Of a stretch of DNA of 64,000 bases, positions 46,114 to 57,951 are shown in pieces. A program made the position numbers and the translations under genes. Under the pieces are notes generated by a model. That model was not told where the DNA came from. It saw only the letters and a list, made by a program, of their open reading frames with translations, and made no database searches. This DNA comes from Nitrosomonadaceae bacterium (GTDB lineage Bacteria; Pseudomonadota; Gammaproteobacteria; Burkholderiales; Nitrosomonadaceae): positions 62,001-126,000 of the forward strand of contig PBKR01000032.1 in the NCBI GenBank assembly GCA_002721545.1. The letters run 5' to 3'. Each line of letters begins with the position of its first letter. Position 1 is the stretch's first letter.

Positions 46114-46708
46114 CCATATTACGCAGGTAATACAATTAGCTGCAATTATTCTGCTGGCTATCTTTCTAATAATTTCCCCCACCGCTAAAGCAGAAGGTAT
46201 AAAATTAAAATTTGTTGAACTAGATGCTGTTGATAATGACTATCAATTCAACGCTGACGTTGAAATAGTATTGAGCCCTACTTTAAAGAAAGCGCTCAAA
46301 AAAGGTATCGCACTTTATTTTGTAACTGATTTTCGATTAGTAAGCCCTCGCTGGTACTGGTTTGATAAAAGAATTGCGCGAAGTAAGCAACGAGATTCAT
46401 TAAGTTATTATGCGCTCACACGCCAATATCGGCTGAGTGGGGGACTACAAAACCAAAGTTTCAGTACCTTAAAAGAGGCATTACGAGTCTTAGGACGAGT
46501 ACGAGACCGCCTAATAGAAAGAAATGCTGAATTGCTACAAGGTAAAACACATATAGCAAAACTACGTATACGATTAGATTTATCACGACTACCCAAACCA
46601 TTTCAGGTAGAAGCGCTTGGTTCAAAAGCATGGAATTTAAGTTCGGGCTGGCATCAATGGAACCTTAAATTTCCTTTACAAAGACTGATTCTTCAGGACA
46701 AACAGTGA
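46076..46708 (+). CDS. DUF4390 secreted/membrane-anchored protein
   Basis: DUF4390 proteins of unknown function are almost always encoded between rsmB and ntrY in betaproteobacteria. The ATG at 46076 or 46079, both inside the end of rsmB, gives a ~210-residue protein. A signal-type hydrophobic segment (about residues 17-38) ends in a PTAKAEG cleavage-like site. The mature part holds the conserved RYW-type segment (SPRWYWFDKRIARSKQ), YYALTRQYRLS and a WNLSSGWHQW ending. The stop overlaps the GTG of ntrY by 4 bases, implying coupled translation with the sensor kinase and perhaps a role in its sensing. Confidence 0.85.
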   Translation: MMVSFIPYYRRSNHITQVIQLAAIILLAIFLIISPTAKAEGIKLKFVELDAVDNDYQFNADVEIVLSPTLKKALKKGIALYFVTDFRLVSPRWYWFDKRIARSKQRDSLSYYALTRQYRLSGGLQNQSFSTLKEALRVLGRVRDRLIERNAELLQGKTHIAKLRIRLDLSRLPKPFQVEALGSKAWNLSSGWHQWNLKFPLQRLILQDKQ

Positions 46709-48882
46709 AATACATAATAACTATTGGCGCTGTTCTAATTAGTGCGGTAATGCTATTTTTACTTGCAATTGCAGGTGACGACACTGATTTCTTTGAACGA
46801 AAATACCGTCTGCTAATTCAGCTAAATGTAGGTTTCGTACTGTTTCTTATGACGGTAGTTGGATATCTAATCTGGAGACTCAGGCGCAGGCTTAAAAAAG
46901 GAGTACTAGGATCTAGGCTTGCATTACGCTTATTACTAATTTTCTCTCTAATGGCAGTTCTACCAGGTGTATTAGTATACAGCGCATCAGTACAATTCCT
47001 TGGTAAAAGTATCGAGTCATGGTTTGATGTTAAAGTTGACCAAGCACTAGAAGGAGGCCTAAATCTAGGACGAACTGCACTAGACAACTTATTAGAAGAA
47101 TTACGAAAAAATGCCCAAGTCACTGCTATTACTTTATCTGGCCAATCTGCATTACCACTACCTGAACTGAATCAACTATTAGAGCAATCTGAAGTACAAG
47201 AAGCAACGTTATTTAATAAGGATGGTAGGGTAATTGCGTTCTCAGATACTGCTGGTATGGAAGTTCCAGAAATGCCAAGCACAGCTGTAATGCGCCAGGT
47301 TAGAATGCAAGAGGCCTATAGTGCCGTTGAATTTATAATGGGGAAAGGCTTGTATTTACGTGTAGTTGAACCGGTTCCAATCAATGTCCTAAATCCAGAA
47401 ACAGGTATAAGAATTTTGCAGTTATTGCAACCGGTACCAAAACAATTGGCAGATGATGCAGAAATAGTACAATCAATATATCGCGATTATGAAGAATTAT
47501 CATTATCACGCCATGGCCTAAAGAGGCTTTATGGAGTAACATTAACTCTAGTATTGCTACTCTCTCTCTTTTCTGCACTAGCAGCTGCCTTCCTTATTAG
47601 CGAACGACTCAGTGCTCCCTTAGGTATATTAGCAGAAGGTACCCGTGCAGTAGCTCAAGGTGATTTTAGTAGAAGACACCCTGTTCAAAGTAGTGATGAG
47701 CTAGGAGTATTAACAGAGTCATTTAATCTTATGACTCACCAATTAGAAGAAGCGCGTACTGAAGCACAGCGTAATCAACATGAAGTTGAAAGTGCCCGAG
47801 CTTACCTAGAAGGTATTCTAGCTAATCTCTCATCCGGTGTACTTGTATTTGATAAAAGCTTACGTATGCGTACTACAAATTTAAGTGCTGAATATATTTT
47901 AAAAGTTCCTTTGGCAAATCTAGTTGGATTAACCATGGAAGAATGTACAACTAAAAAACCTCAACTTCTTGCTCTAGAGAATGGAATTCGTGAAGGATTT
48001 CAATCAGGCAAAACTGACGAATGGGAATGCCAAGTTGAACGAGCCAGTGACGGCATTAATCAGGTTCTGTTATTACGTGGAACACGCCTCCCACATGTTT
48101 CTGGGGGCGGAGCTGTAGTTGTTTTTGACGATATCACTAATTTACTACAAGCTCAACGTACTGCGGCATGGAGAGAAATTGCTAGGCGACTTGCTCATGA
48201 GATAAAAAACCCCCTGACACCAATTCAGCTTTCTGCTGAACGTGTACAACACAAATTATCCGAAAAATTAAATCAGCACGATTCAGAAATTCTAAAAAAA
48301 TCAACTGAAACAATCATTAATCAAGTAGCTGCATTGAAAACAATGGTCAACGAATTTAGTGAATATGCACGTGAGCCAGAACTAAAATTACAGCTACTAG
48401 ATCTTAATAAACTAATACAAGAAATACTAACCTTATATGAAACAACAAGCATTGCCGAAGGCGGTGACTTACACTCTTATATACACTTAGATTTAACCCA
48501 TAATTTGCCACCTATTAAAGGGGACTCTACCAGATTGCGTCAAGTTATTCACAATCTTCTCCAAAATGCTCAAGATACTCTGAGCGATGTTTCAGAGCCA
48601 ACTCTTACTGTTAGCACTAAAATAGTACAAGATGGAGTGTGCCTTAGCCTAAGTGACAATGGAAAAGGCTTCCCTAGTCAGGTCAGAATGCGTGCATTTG
48701 AACCATACGTCACTACCAAGCTTAAAGGAACCGGACTAGGTCTACCGATAGTAAAAAAGATTGTGGAAGAACACAATGGCACAATTAAGATTGAAAATAT
48801 TGAGCCACATGGCGCCCATATTGCTATTACCTTGCCAACTGTTTTCGAGGATAATGCAGCCAATATCCATGAAATAACATAA
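46705..48882 (+). CDS. ntrY: NtrY-like sensor histidine kinase
   Basis: This 725-residue inner-membrane kinase has helices near residues 1-25, 35-57, 70-97 and 275-300, with a periplasmic sensor region between. HAMP (about 300-350), PAS (about 370-480), HisKA and HATPase domains follow. The phospho-accepting histidine is in RRLAHEIKNPLTPIQLSAERVQ. N and G boxes are intact (HNLLQNAQDTL, DNGKGF and GTGLGLPIVKKI). The start is a GTG overlapping the DUF4390 stop. Its partner is the regulator at 48946, whose output domain appears degraded, so the pair may not act through sigma-54. Confidence 0.93.
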   Translation: MKYIITIGAVLISAVMLFLLAIAGDDTDFFERKYRLLIQLNVGFVLFLMTVVGYLIWRLRRRLKKGVLGSRLALRLLLIFSLMAVLPGVLVYSASVQFLGKSIESWFDVKVDQALEGGLNLGRTALDNLLEELRKNAQVTAITLSGQSALPLPELNQLLEQSEVQEATLFNKDGRVIAFSDTAGMEVPEMPSTAVMRQVRMQEAYSAVEFIMGKGLYLRVVEPVPINVLNPETGIRILQLLQPVPKQLADDAEIVQSIYRDYEELSLSRHGLKRLYGVTLTLVLLLSLFSALAAAFLISERLSAPLGILAEGTRAVAQGDFSRRHPVQSSDELGVLTESFNLMTHQLEEARTEAQRNQHEVESARAYLEGILANLSSGVLVFDKSLRMRTTNLSAEYILKVPLANLVGLTMEECTTKKPQLLALENGIREGFQSGKTDEWECQVERASDGINQVLLLRGTRLPHVSGGGAVVVFDDITNLLQAQRTAAWREIARRLAHEIKNPLTPIQLSAERVQHKLSEKLNQHDSEILKKSTETIINQVAALKTMVNEFSEYAREPELKLQLLDLNKLIQEILTLYETTSIAEGGDLHSYIHLDLTHNLPPIKGDSTRLRQVIHNLLQNAQDTLSDVSEPTLTVSTKIVQDGVCLSLSDNGKGFPSQVRMRAFEPYVTTKLKGTGLGLPIVKKIVEEHNGTIKIENIEPHGAHIAITLPTVFEDNAANIHEIT

Positions 48883-48945
48883 TTAATTAAATGTCTACAA
48901 TGAACATCTAATCAAATACTTAATAAGAAATAAAATATTATATAT

Positions 48946-50196
48946 ATGACAAACAATACAATACTAGTTGTCGATGATGAAATTGGCATACGTGAATTAC
49001 TATCAGAAATATTACGTGATGAAGGTTACCATGTAATATTAGCAGAAAGTGCTGAGCAAGCACGTATCTGGCGAAATAAATCACGCCCTGATCTAGTATT
49101 ACTTGATATTTGGATGCCCGATACAGATGGCGTTACTCTACTAAAAGAATGGGCAAGTAATGGCTTATTAACAATGCCTGTAATTGTAATGTCAGGACAC
49201 GGTACTATTGCAACAGCGGTTGAAGCAACCCGAATAGGCGCATTTGGGTATCTAGAAAAACCAATACCTCTTCAAATGCTACTAAATACAGTAGGACAGG
49301 CATTACGAGGGAGGCAAAATAAAACCTCTCCAACCTTATCGCTTACCAGTCTTGGAAAAGGGCCTTTAATAACAGATCTAAAAAAGAGACTTGAGCAAGT
49401 CTCTAGTCTAAAAACTCCATTGCTTCTTATTGGAGAACAAGGTTCAGGGACAGAATTATGCGCCCACTTTCTCCATTGCTCTAATACACCATGGGTTGAT
49501 CCCGATATATTTACATTATTATCGGATTCCCCATCTAAATTGCTGGAACAAGCAAAAGATGGGCTGTTATTTCTTAAGGAAATTGGTAGCCTAAATAAAT
49601 TAGAGCAAAAAGGCTTACTGAAATTAATAAATAAATTAGATAAATATAATGTTCGGCTTATATGTGCAAGCTCCCTATCACTAGCAGAACTAACAGCTCA
49701 GGGTAAATATGAACCAAAACTATATGAAAGATTAAGTGAGCTTTATATAAATGTGCCTGCATTAAGAGAGCACAAAGAGGATATCCCAGATTTAGCAAAC
49801 CAAATTCTTTTACAATGTATTGAATCAGGTGACACATCTATTCAACAATTTAATACCGCAGCACTTAATGCTTTACGAAATTATAATTGGCCAGGTAATC
49901 TAGTGCAGCTTACTGGAACGATTCGTTCTCTAGCCCTAACCTCAAGTAATAAAGAGATTTCAGCAGATGACGTACAAAAAATCTTGGCAGCACCACTGCC
50001 AGCACATCCTACCTCAAACATTCCTATTCATATGACTTTGCGAGAAGCTCGTGATATTTTTGAAAAATCATATTTAGAACAATTAATAAACCATGAAAAA
50101 GGTAATATGACTCGAGTAGCTGAACGAGCAGGACTAGAACGCACACACCTTTATCGTAAGCTAAAAATATTAGATATCAAACTAAAAAGTCATTGA
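48946..50196 (+). CDS. ntrX: NtrX-like response regulator with degenerate AAA+ domain
   Basis: This 416-residue regulator keeps an intact receiver domain (D10, D11, phospho-acceptor D54 in LVLLDIWMPDTDG, K105) and a C-terminal Fis-type helix-turn-helix (NMTRVAERAGLERTHLYRKLK). The central AAA+ domain is shortened and has lost its signatures. Walker A reads GEQGSGTE (163-170), with Thr in place of the essential Lys. Walker B reads LLFLKEIG, with Lys in place of Asp, and no GAFTGA loop exists between them. ATP hydrolysis and sigma-54 activation are therefore unlikely. It probably works as an ATP-independent DNA-binding regulator. Confidence 0.9.
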   Translation: MTNNTILVVDDEIGIRELLSEILRDEGYHVILAESAEQARIWRNKSRPDLVLLDIWMPDTDGVTLLKEWASNGLLTMPVIVMSGHGTIATAVEATRIGAFGYLEKPIPLQMLLNTVGQALRGRQNKTSPTLSLTSLGKGPLITDLKKRLEQVSSLKTPLLLIGEQGSGTELCAHFLHCSNTPWVDPDIFTLLSDSPSKLLEQAKDGLLFLKEIGSLNKLEQKGLLKLINKLDKYNVRLICASSLSLAELTAQGKYEPKLYERLSELYINVPALREHKEDIPDLANQILLQCIESGDTSIQQFNTAALNALRNYNWPGNLVQLTGTIRSLALTSSNKEISADDVQKILAAPLPAHPTSNIPIHMTLREARDIFEKSYLEQLINHEKGNMTRVAERAGLERTHLYRKLKILDIKLKSH

Positions 50197-50355
50197 AATT
50201 AAACATAAACCTCATAAATTTAGCTCATCGTGGTTGTCTGGTAACGCTTCTTAAGCGATAATACTATTATTGCCAAATAAAATATTTTCACACTGTTTTT
50301 ACAGATGTGTTGAAAGATATTTTTTCTTTAATTTTGAGCTAGGGGGTTTGTATCC

Positions 50356-52371
50356 ATGGAAACATCTAAAGATTTTGAGCCACCAGTGTTCAAAGATATA
50401 ACAAATGCTATCCGTGCATTAGCCATGGATGCTGTTCAAAAAGCAAACTCTGGCCACCCTGGTGCACCCATGGGTATGGCTGAAATTGCAGAAGTACTAT
50501 GGATTCACCATTTGCGTCATAACCCTGCTAATCCAAATTGGGCAGACCGGGATCGCTTCGTTTTGTCTAATGGACATGGCTCTATGCTAATTTATGCTCT
50601 ATTACATCTAACCGGTTATGATGTATCAATAGAAGATATTAAGCAATTTCGGCAACTTCATTCTAAAACTCCAGGCCACCCAGAGTATGGTTATACGCCA
50701 GGTGTAGAAACAACGACCGGACCTTTAGGTCAAGGTATTACAAATGCAGTGGGGATGGCACTAGCAGAGAAAATTCTTGCCTCAGAATTTAATCGGCCCG
50801 GTTTTGATATTGTTAATCATTATAGCTATACTTTTCTTGGCGATGGCTGCCTTATGGAAGGTATCTCCCATGAATCATGTTCTTTGGCAGGAACTCTAGG
50901 GCTTGGAAAATTAATTTGTTTTTATGATGATAATGGTATTTCTATAGATGGTCATGTAAAAGGCTGGTTCAGTGATGATACTCCTAAACGCTTTGAGTCC
51001 TATGGCTGGCATGTAGTTTCTGATGTAAATGGCCATGACCCTGCAGCAATTGAAACTGCTATTAAGGAAGCTAAACAGGCTAGTGGAAAGCCTTCAATTA
51101 TTTGCTGCAAAACTGTAATAGGAATGGGTTCACCTAACAAGGCAGGAACCCATGCGGTTCACGGAGCAGCACTAGGCGAAGAAGAAATATCTGCTTCACG
51201 CGCTACTATAGGATGGAACTACCCGCCGTTTGAAATACCTGAAGAGGTTTATGCTGCATGGGATGGTCGTAACAAAGGCAAAAAATTAGAGGAAGAATGG
51301 GATCAAAAATTTAATGAATACACAAAAAAATACCCAAATGAAGCTACTGAGTTTAAACGTCGTATAGCTGGAGATCTCCCATCCAATTGGTCTGAACATG
51401 TAGAGAAAATAATTACACAAGTCAATGAAAAAGCAGAAACCATTGCAAGCCGAAAAGCATCACAAAATGCTATTGAAGGCTTAGCTCCTGCCTTACCAGA
51501 ACTTATAGGTGGCTCAGCCGATCTTGCAGGATCAAATCTTACTTTATGGTCTGGTTCAAAGGGTGTTAGTAATAAAGCTGGTGGGAATTATATCTATTAC
51601 GGTGTACGTGAATTTGGGATGAGTGCGATAATGAATGGATTATCGTTACATGGTGGCGTAATACCTTACGGCGCAACATTTCTTATGTTTTCAGAATATG
51701 CCCGCAATGCACTACGTATGGCAGCTCTGATGAAAATCCGTAATTTATTTGTATTTACACACGACTCCATTGGGCTTGGTGAAGATGGCCCTACACACCA
51801 GGCAGTAGAACAAACTGCAACTCTTCGTTACATCCCGAATATGGACGTATGGCGCCCATGTGATACAGTTGAATCAACAATAGCATGGGCACGCTCAATT
51901 GAACGTAACGATGGCCCATCAACTCTTGTTTTTAGTCGTCAAAATCTTCCATTCCAAAAACGTAGTGCCGAAACAATTAAATTAATTGATAAAGGCGGCT
52001 ATATTTTATCAGAAGCATCAAATGGGCAGCCAAAAGCCATAATTATTGCAACTGGCTCAGAAATTGGGCTGGCCATGCAGGCGCAGCAAGCATTAGCTGA
52101 ATCAGATATTAATGTCAGGGTTGTTTCAATGCCATGTACCAGTTTATTTGACAGGCAAGATCAAGCTTATAAGGACAGCGTGCTTCTAAACGGTGTAAAA
52201 CGTATTGTAGTGGAAGCAGGCACTGCAGATTTCTGGTACAAATATGTTGGACTTGAAGGAGCAATTGTAGGTATGAACACTTTTGGCGAATCTGCTCCCG
52301 CTGGCGACCTGTTCAACCACTTTGGTTTCACTGTAGACAATGTTATTAAGGCAGTAAAAAATGTAATTTGA
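50356..52371 (+). CDS. tkt: Transketolase
   Basis: Transketolase moves two-carbon units in the pentose-phosphate and Calvin pathways using thiamine pyrophosphate. The 671-residue protein has the N-terminal [21 protein letters not shown], the ThDP motif [12 protein letters not shown], the catalytic Glu region [15 protein letters not shown] and [19 protein letters not shown] strong AGGGGG-type ribosome site precedes the ATG. It leads the tkt-gap-pgk-pyk-fba run. An imperfect inverted repeat (50289-50309) lies in the 159-base leader. Confidence 0.97.
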   Translation: METSKDFEPPVFKDITNAIRALAMDAVQKANSGHPGAPMGMAEIAEVLWIHHLRHNPANPNWADRDRFVLSNGHGSMLIYALLHLTGYDVSIEDIKQFRQLHSKTPGHPEYGYTPGVETTTGPLGQGITNAVGMALAEKILASEFNRPGFDIVNHYSYTFLGDGCLMEGISHESCSLAGTLGLGKLICFYDDNGISIDGHVKGWFSDDTPKRFESYGWHVVSDVNGHDPAAIETAIKEAKQASGKPSIICCKTVIGMGSPNKAGTHAVHGAALGEEEISASRATIGWNYPPFEIPEEVYAAWDGRNKGKKLEEEWDQKFNEYTKKYPNEATEFKRRIAGDLPSNWSEHVEKIITQVNEKAETIASRKASQNAIEGLAPALPELIGGSADLAGSNLTLWSGSKGVSNKAGGNYIYYGVREFGMSAIMNGLSLHGGVIPYGATFLMFSEYARNALRMAALMKIRNLFVFTHDSIGLGEDGPTHQAVEQTATLRYIPNMDVWRPCDTVESTIAWARSIERNDGPSTLVFSRQNLPFQKRSAETIKLIDKGGYILSEASNGQPKAIIIATGSEIGLAMQAQQALAESDINVRVVSMPCTSLFDRQDQAYKDSVLLNGVKRIVVEAGTADFWYKYVGLEGAIVGMNTFGESAPAGDLFNHFGFTVDNVIKAVKNVI

Positions 52372-52383
52372 TTTTTGTTCGGC

Positions 52384-53441
<1,058 letters not shown>

Positions 53442-53463
53442 TTTTATCGTAAATATTATTAAG

Positions 53464-53490
53464 GCGGGGGTATTACTCCCCTGCTTTCTT
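53464..53490 (+). terminator. Terminator-like hairpin between gap and pgk
   Basis: A G-rich arm (53464-53470) pairs with a C-rich arm (53478-53484) around a 7-base loop, giving 7 pairs including one G-T. A TTTCTT tail follows. It lies 20 bases after the gap stop and ~90 bases before pgk. It probably causes partial termination or stabilises the tkt-gap transcript, lowering pgk expression relative to gap. Confidence 0.5.
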
Positions 53491-53575
53491 ATCATTTACT
53501 ACAAGTTAAATTTGGATCAAATTTGTAACAAATGCTTCAAATTATCTTTCTTGCTTGAATATATTTGGACCAGCC

Positions 53576-54754
53576 ATGCCAGTCATCAAACTTAAAGAGC
53601 TTAATCTTAAAAATAAACGCATATTCATTCGTTCTGATCTTAATGTGCCAATAGAAAATGGAGTAGTAACATCTGATGCACGTATTACTGCTTCTATGTC
53701 TACAATTAATTACTGCCTAGAACAGGGTGCCAAGGTAATGGTCACTTCACATCTAGGTCGCCCTGAAGAAGGAATATGGTCTGAAGAAAACTCTCTCAAG
53801 CCTGTTGCTAATAATATATCAGCACGTTTGAATAAGCCGGTACAATTAATCAAGGATTGGGTAGAGGGTGGATTTGAAGTACAGAGTGGTGATCTTGTAA
53901 TATTAGAAAATTGCCGTTTTAATAAAGGTGAAAAAAAGAACACCGAAGAAATTGCACGAAAATATGCCAAACTTTGTGACATTTTTGTCATGGATGCTTT
54001 TGGTACTGCACATCGTGCGCAAGCATCAACTCATGGCATAGCTAAATATGTACCTGTAGCCTGTGCTGGGATATTGCTAACTGAAGAATTAGAGGCATTA
54101 ACTAAAGCCTTGTTAAATCCTTCGCGGCCTATGGTTGCTATTGTGGGTGGCTCAAAAGTCTCAACAAAACTGACTGTTCTTAAATCTTTATCAGAGAAAG
54201 TAGACCAATTAGTAGTAGGTGGTGGTATTGCAAATACTTTTCTTAAAGCTACAGGTAAAAATATTGGGAAATCTTTGTGTGAAGACAGCCTAGTTCCAAC
54301 TGCTAAAGATTTAATGAATACAATGGAAAAACGTAATGCTTCAATCCCTATAGCTATTGATGTCGTAGTTGGCAAAAAATTTGATCCCAATGAGCCGGCA
54401 ATATTAAAAAATTCTAATGAAGTTACCAATGAAGAAATGATTTTTGATATTGGAGTAAAAAGTGCTCAAGATCTAACCGATATCATTATGAAAGCTGGAA
54501 CAGTAGTATGGAATGGGCCAGTTGGAGTATTTGAGTTTGATCAATTTGGATCAGGCACCAAATCCATTGCCGAAGCCATAGCTAACACTAAGGCTTTTAC
54601 TCTGGCTGGTGGAGGCGATACTATTGCTGCAATCCAAAAATATAATATCTATAACGACATTTCTTATATCTCTACTGCTGGTGGTGCATTCTTAGAGTTC
54701 TTAGAAGGCAAAAAATTACCTGCAGTAGAAATACTAGAAGAACGTGCAAAATAA
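53576..54754 (+). CDS. pgk: Phosphoglycerate kinase
   Basis: Pgk transfers phosphate between 1,3-bisphosphoglycerate and ADP. I chose the ATG at 53576 ([25 protein letters not shown]) over a TTG 21 bases upstream because it gives the standard 392-residue protein. Family motifs are [36 protein letters not shown] and the C-terminal GGGDTIAA and [13 protein letters not shown]. Confidence 0.97.
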   Translation: MPVIKLKELNLKNKRIFIRSDLNVPIENGVVTSDARITASMSTINYCLEQGAKVMVTSHLGRPEEGIWSEENSLKPVANNISARLNKPVQLIKDWVEGGFEVQSGDLVILENCRFNKGEKKNTEEIARKYAKLCDIFVMDAFGTAHRAQASTHGIAKYVPVACAGILLTEELEALTKALLNPSRPMVAIVGGSKVSTKLTVLKSLSEKVDQLVVGGGIANTFLKATGKNIGKSLCEDSLVPTAKDLMNTMEKRNASIPIAIDVVVGKKFDPNEPAILKNSNEVTNEEMIFDIGVKSAQDLTDIIMKAGTVVWNGPVGVFEFDQFGSGTKSIAEAIANTKAFTLAGGGDTIAAIQKYNIYNDISYISTAGGAFLEFLEGKKLPAVEILEERAK

Positions 54755-54785
54755 TATACGATAAAAATTTATCTTTTAATTAATT

Positions 54786-56249
54786 ATGATTCGAAGAAAA
54801 ATGCTACGAAGAACAAAAATTGTAGCAACAATTGGCCCTGCATCAAGTAGCCCGAAAGTTCTAGAACAAATGATTCTGGCTGGAGTAGATGTAATTCGCA
54901 TTAATTGTGCTCATGGCACCACAGAAGAACATATTGAAACTATTGAGCTAACCCGTTCCTTAGCACGGGCCTCAGGACATGCCATAGGTGTACTGGTTGA
55001 TTTACAAGGACCAAAAATTCGTATTGGCAAATTTGAGAATCAAAAAATATCTCTAAAAGCAGGGAACCATTTTATTCTAGATGCAGAATGTGTTATTGGG
55101 AATCAAGAACGAGTTGGATTAGATTATAAAGAGCTACCTAAAGATGTAGAATCAGGTGCAATTCTTATGCTAGATGATGGAAGAATTATACTAAATGTTT
55201 CCAAAGTTAAAGGCAGCCAAATATATTGTACTGTTGAGCAAGGTGGAATATTATCAAATAATAAAGGTATAAATCGTAAGGGAGGTGGCCTCAGCGCTCC
55301 CGCATTAACAAATAAAGATATAGAAGATATTAAGACTGCTGCAGAGCTAAAAGCAGAATATTTAGCTGTGTCTTTTCCTCGATCAGGCAAGGACATGTCC
55401 ATAGCTCGTGAACTGATGAATCAGGCTGGCGGTAAAAGCCTATTAATGGCGAAAATTGAGCGAAAAGAAGCAATTGAAGAATTAGATGGTATTTTAAAAG
55501 CATCAGATGCCATCATGGTTGCAAGAGGAGATCTTTCTGTAGAGGTTGGTGCTGAAGCAGTTCCCGCATTACAGAAACGTATGATCCGTGCAGCCCGTAC
55601 AAATAATAAATTGGTAGTAACTGCCACCCAAATGATGGAGTCTATGGTTAGTAGTCGAGTTCCTACTCGAGCTGAAGTATCTGATGTAGCTAATGCAGTA
55701 TTAGATGGCACAGATGCAGTAATGCTCTCCTCGGAATCTGCCACGGGGCAATATCCAGTTGAAACAGTAGAAGCAATGGCTAGAGTATGCCTAGAGTCAG
55801 AAAAAGAGTATCAAGGTAATCTTGAATTGCGGCGTTTGCAGGGTGGTATACCAGGCACAATTGAGGAAGCAATTGCTAGAGCTACTATGTTCACTACAGA
55901 TAGTCTAAAAATATCTGCAATTGCTGCTCTTACACAAAGTGGATTTACAGCGATGCTGATGTCAAGAAAGAGCTCTAATGTACCAATATTTGCCCTAAGC
56001 CCACAGCTAGATACCCGCCGAAAAGTAACATTATTTCGTGGAGTTTATCCAGTAAATTTTGATGGAAAATTTCAAGATCCAGAAGTAATTTTAACCCGAG
56101 CAGAAAATGAATTACTTAAGCGTGGAGTAGTTAAAAATGGTGATTTAATACTTATGACTATTGGTGAGCCTGTAGGAAAAGCAGGCGGAACAAACACAAT
56201 GAAGATTGTTAAAGTAGGAGAGCACGTTAATACTAAAATTAAAAATTAA
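54786..56249 (+). CDS. pyk: Pyruvate kinase
   Basis: Pyk makes pyruvate and ATP from phosphoenolpyruvate. The 487-residue protein has RRTKIVATIGPASSSP, the metal/substrate motifs DLQGPKIRIG and MVARGDLSVEVG, and the TATQMMESM and DGTDAVMLSSESATGQYP segments. The ATG at 54786 is used, but a second ATG 15 bases later (MLRRTKIVATIG) would also give a normal N-terminus. It sits between pgk and fba. Confidence 0.96.
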   Translation: MIRRKMLRRTKIVATIGPASSSPKVLEQMILAGVDVIRINCAHGTTEEHIETIELTRSLARASGHAIGVLVDLQGPKIRIGKFENQKISLKAGNHFILDAECVIGNQERVGLDYKELPKDVESGAILMLDDGRIILNVSKVKGSQIYCTVEQGGILSNNKGINRKGGGLSAPALTNKDIEDIKTAAELKAEYLAVSFPRSGKDMSIARELMNQAGGKSLLMAKIERKEAIEELDGILKASDAIMVARGDLSVEVGAEAVPALQKRMIRAARTNNKLVVTATQMMESMVSSRVPTRAEVSDVANAVLDGTDAVMLSSESATGQYPVETVEAMARVCLESEKEYQGNLELRRLQGGIPGTIEEAIARATMFTTDSLKISAIAALTQSGFTAMLMSRKSSNVPIFALSPQLDTRRKVTLFRGVYPVNFDGKFQDPEVILTRAENELLKRGVVKNGDLILMTIGEPVGKAGGTNTMKIVKVGEHVNTKIKN

Positions 56250-56360
56250 ATATAATTTAATAATCTTTATTATTAGCTTTAATTGGATTTTCTTCACTTT
56301 AAACTATATTATTCTATTAATCATAACTCTTAGTTACAGATTTTTTTGGAGGACACTTAA

Positions 56361-57425
56361 ATGGCACTCGTATCAATGAGACAATTATTAGATCATGCAG
56401 CAGAGAATGACTATGGCCTTCCTGCTTTTAACGTAAATAATTTAGAACAAGTCCAGGCTATCATGCAAGCAGCAGATGAATGTAATAGCCCAGTAATTAT
56501 GCAAGGCTCCGCAGGTGCCCGTAAATATGCTGGCGAAGCCTTTCTACGCCATCTAATTGCAGCTGCAGTCGAGGCTTATCCACATATACCTGTCGTTATG
56601 CATCAAGACCATGGTGCTACTCCAGGAGTTTGTGCAAATGCTATTCGCAGTGGATTTTCTAGTGTCATGATGGATGGCTCATTAGAAGCTGATGCTAAAA
56701 CACCTTCATCCTACGAATATAATGTTGAAGTTACTTCTAAGGTTGTAGACATGGCCCATTCAGTTGGTGTTTCAGTCGAAGGCGAGCTAGGATGCCTTGG
56801 ATCACTAGAAACCGGTACAGGTGAGAAAGAGGATGGACAAGGTGCAGAAGGAGTATTAACACACGATCAATTGCTAACGGATCCAGAAGAAGCTGCTGAT
56901 TTTGTTAGGAAATCTGGTGTAGATGCCCTAGCAATTGCTATTGGAACTTCGCATGGTGCTTATAAATTTACTCGTAAACCTACAGGGGATATTTTAGCCA
57001 TTGATCGTATTAAGGAAATTCATAAACGAATCCCTAATACACATTTAGTTATGCATGGATCCAGTTCTGTTCCACAAGAATGGCTTACCATTATCCGTGA
57101 ATTTGGTGGGGAAATGAAAGAAACCTATGGTGTTCCTGTAGAAGAGATTCAGGAAGGAATTAAGCATGGAGTTCGTAAAGTAAATATTGATACTGATATT
57201 CGCCTCGCTATGACTGGCGCAATCAGGCGTCATTTATCCGAGAATAAGAGTAATTTTGACCCAAGGAAATTCCTGCAAATTGCTACTGCTGAAGCAAAAG
57301 ATATCTGTAAAGCACGTTTTGAAGCATTTGGTTGCGCTGGACAAGCAGGTAAAATTAAACCGATCATGCTAGATATCATGGCAAGTAAATATAATGCAGG
57401 TGAATTAAAGGCTGTTATTAACTAA
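56361..57425 (+). CDS. fba: Fructose-bisphosphate aldolase, class II, Calvin-cycle subtype
   Basis: This 354-residue zinc-dependent aldolase cleaves or forms fructose-1,6-bisphosphate (and sedoheptulose-1,7-bisphosphate in the Calvin cycle). Its start [27 protein letters not shown] and the sequence [21 protein letters not shown] belong to the subtype common in autotrophic proteobacteria. The metal-binding and catalytic residues lie in [18 protein letters not shown] and HGSSS. A GGAGG ribosome site (56348-56352) precedes the ATG. It ends the central-carbon operon and is followed by a strong terminator. Confidence 0.96.
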   Translation: MALVSMRQLLDHAAENDYGLPAFNVNNLEQVQAIMQAADECNSPVIMQGSAGARKYAGEAFLRHLIAAAVEAYPHIPVVMHQDHGATPGVCANAIRSGFSSVMMDGSLEADAKTPSSYEYNVEVTSKVVDMAHSVGVSVEGELGCLGSLETGTGEKEDGQGAEGVLTHDQLLTDPEEAADFVRKSGVDALAIAIGTSHGAYKFTRKPTGDILAIDRIKEIHKRIPNTHLVMHGSSSVPQEWLTIIREFGGEMKETYGVPVEEIQEGIKHGVRKVNIDTDIRLAMTGAIRRHLSENKSNFDPRKFLQIATAEAKDICKARFEAFGCAGQAGKIKPIMLDIMASKYNAGELKAVIN

Positions 57426-57441
57426 TATTATTGATTTCGGG

Positions 57442-57494
57442 ATCAGGTTTCCATAGCTGATTAAAAAATGAAAGCTATAGAAACCTGATTTTTT
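57442..57494 (+). terminator. Rho-independent terminator after fba
   Basis: A 17-base arm (57442-57458) pairs with 57473-57489 with a single C-A mismatch around a 14-base A-rich loop, and a T6 run follows (57489-57494). It lies 16 bases after the fba stop and ends the tkt-fba operon. The reverse strand lacks a T-run, so it should work for fba only, not for the convergent yggX. Confidence 0.85.
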
Positions 57495-57520
57495 AACCTA
57501 CGCCATTACTAAAAATTTCA

Positions 57521-57790
57521 TTATGCTGGCGGGACATAGCCAGTAGGATTTTCTGCACCTGTACCAAAGAAATGAGATTCCATTTGTTCTGCCAAATATT
57601 TACGTGCTTTTATATCGGATAAATTTAGGTGGTTCTCATTTACCAACATAGTCTGGTGCTTAATCCATTCGGCCCACGCCTCTCTAGAAACTTTTTCAAA
57701 AATACGCTTCCCTAGCTCTCCTGGATAAGGAGGAAAGTCTAAGCCCTCTGCTTCACGTCCAAGTTTGACGCATTGCACCATTCTTACCAT
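57521..57790 (-). CDS. yggX: YggX-family Fe(2+)-trafficking / oxidative damage protection protein
   Basis: This 89-residue protein matches YggX along its whole length: [27 protein letters not shown] with the conserved Cys7, then [20 protein letters not shown] and [15 protein letters not shown]. The family protects iron-sulfur enzymes and is linked to iron handling. argA lies 161 bases upstream on the same strand, a common neighbourhood in betaproteobacteria. Confidence 0.95.
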   Translation of the reverse strand: MVRMVQCVKLGREAEGLDFPPYPGELGKRIFEKVSREAWAEWIKHQTMLVNENHLNLSDIKARKYLAEQMESHFFGTGAENPTGYVPPA

Positions 57791-57951
57791 TAAATTCCTC
57801 CAATCTTGCCAATTAATTTGAAACCATTAAATATGGACATACTATTAAAATAAAAAAATCCAAATTACGAAAATCAACTTTAAAAGTTTTAATGCTTACA
57901 ATATACGCTAAAACATACATCACCCTATATGGATTAAAGTATAGCTAATAA

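Noticed and set aside
50289-50309. Imperfect inverted repeat (CACACTGT...ACAGATGTG) in the tkt leader, considered as a CbbR or other operator
   Set aside because: It does not clearly match a known operator and has a bulge; no second copy seen nearby.
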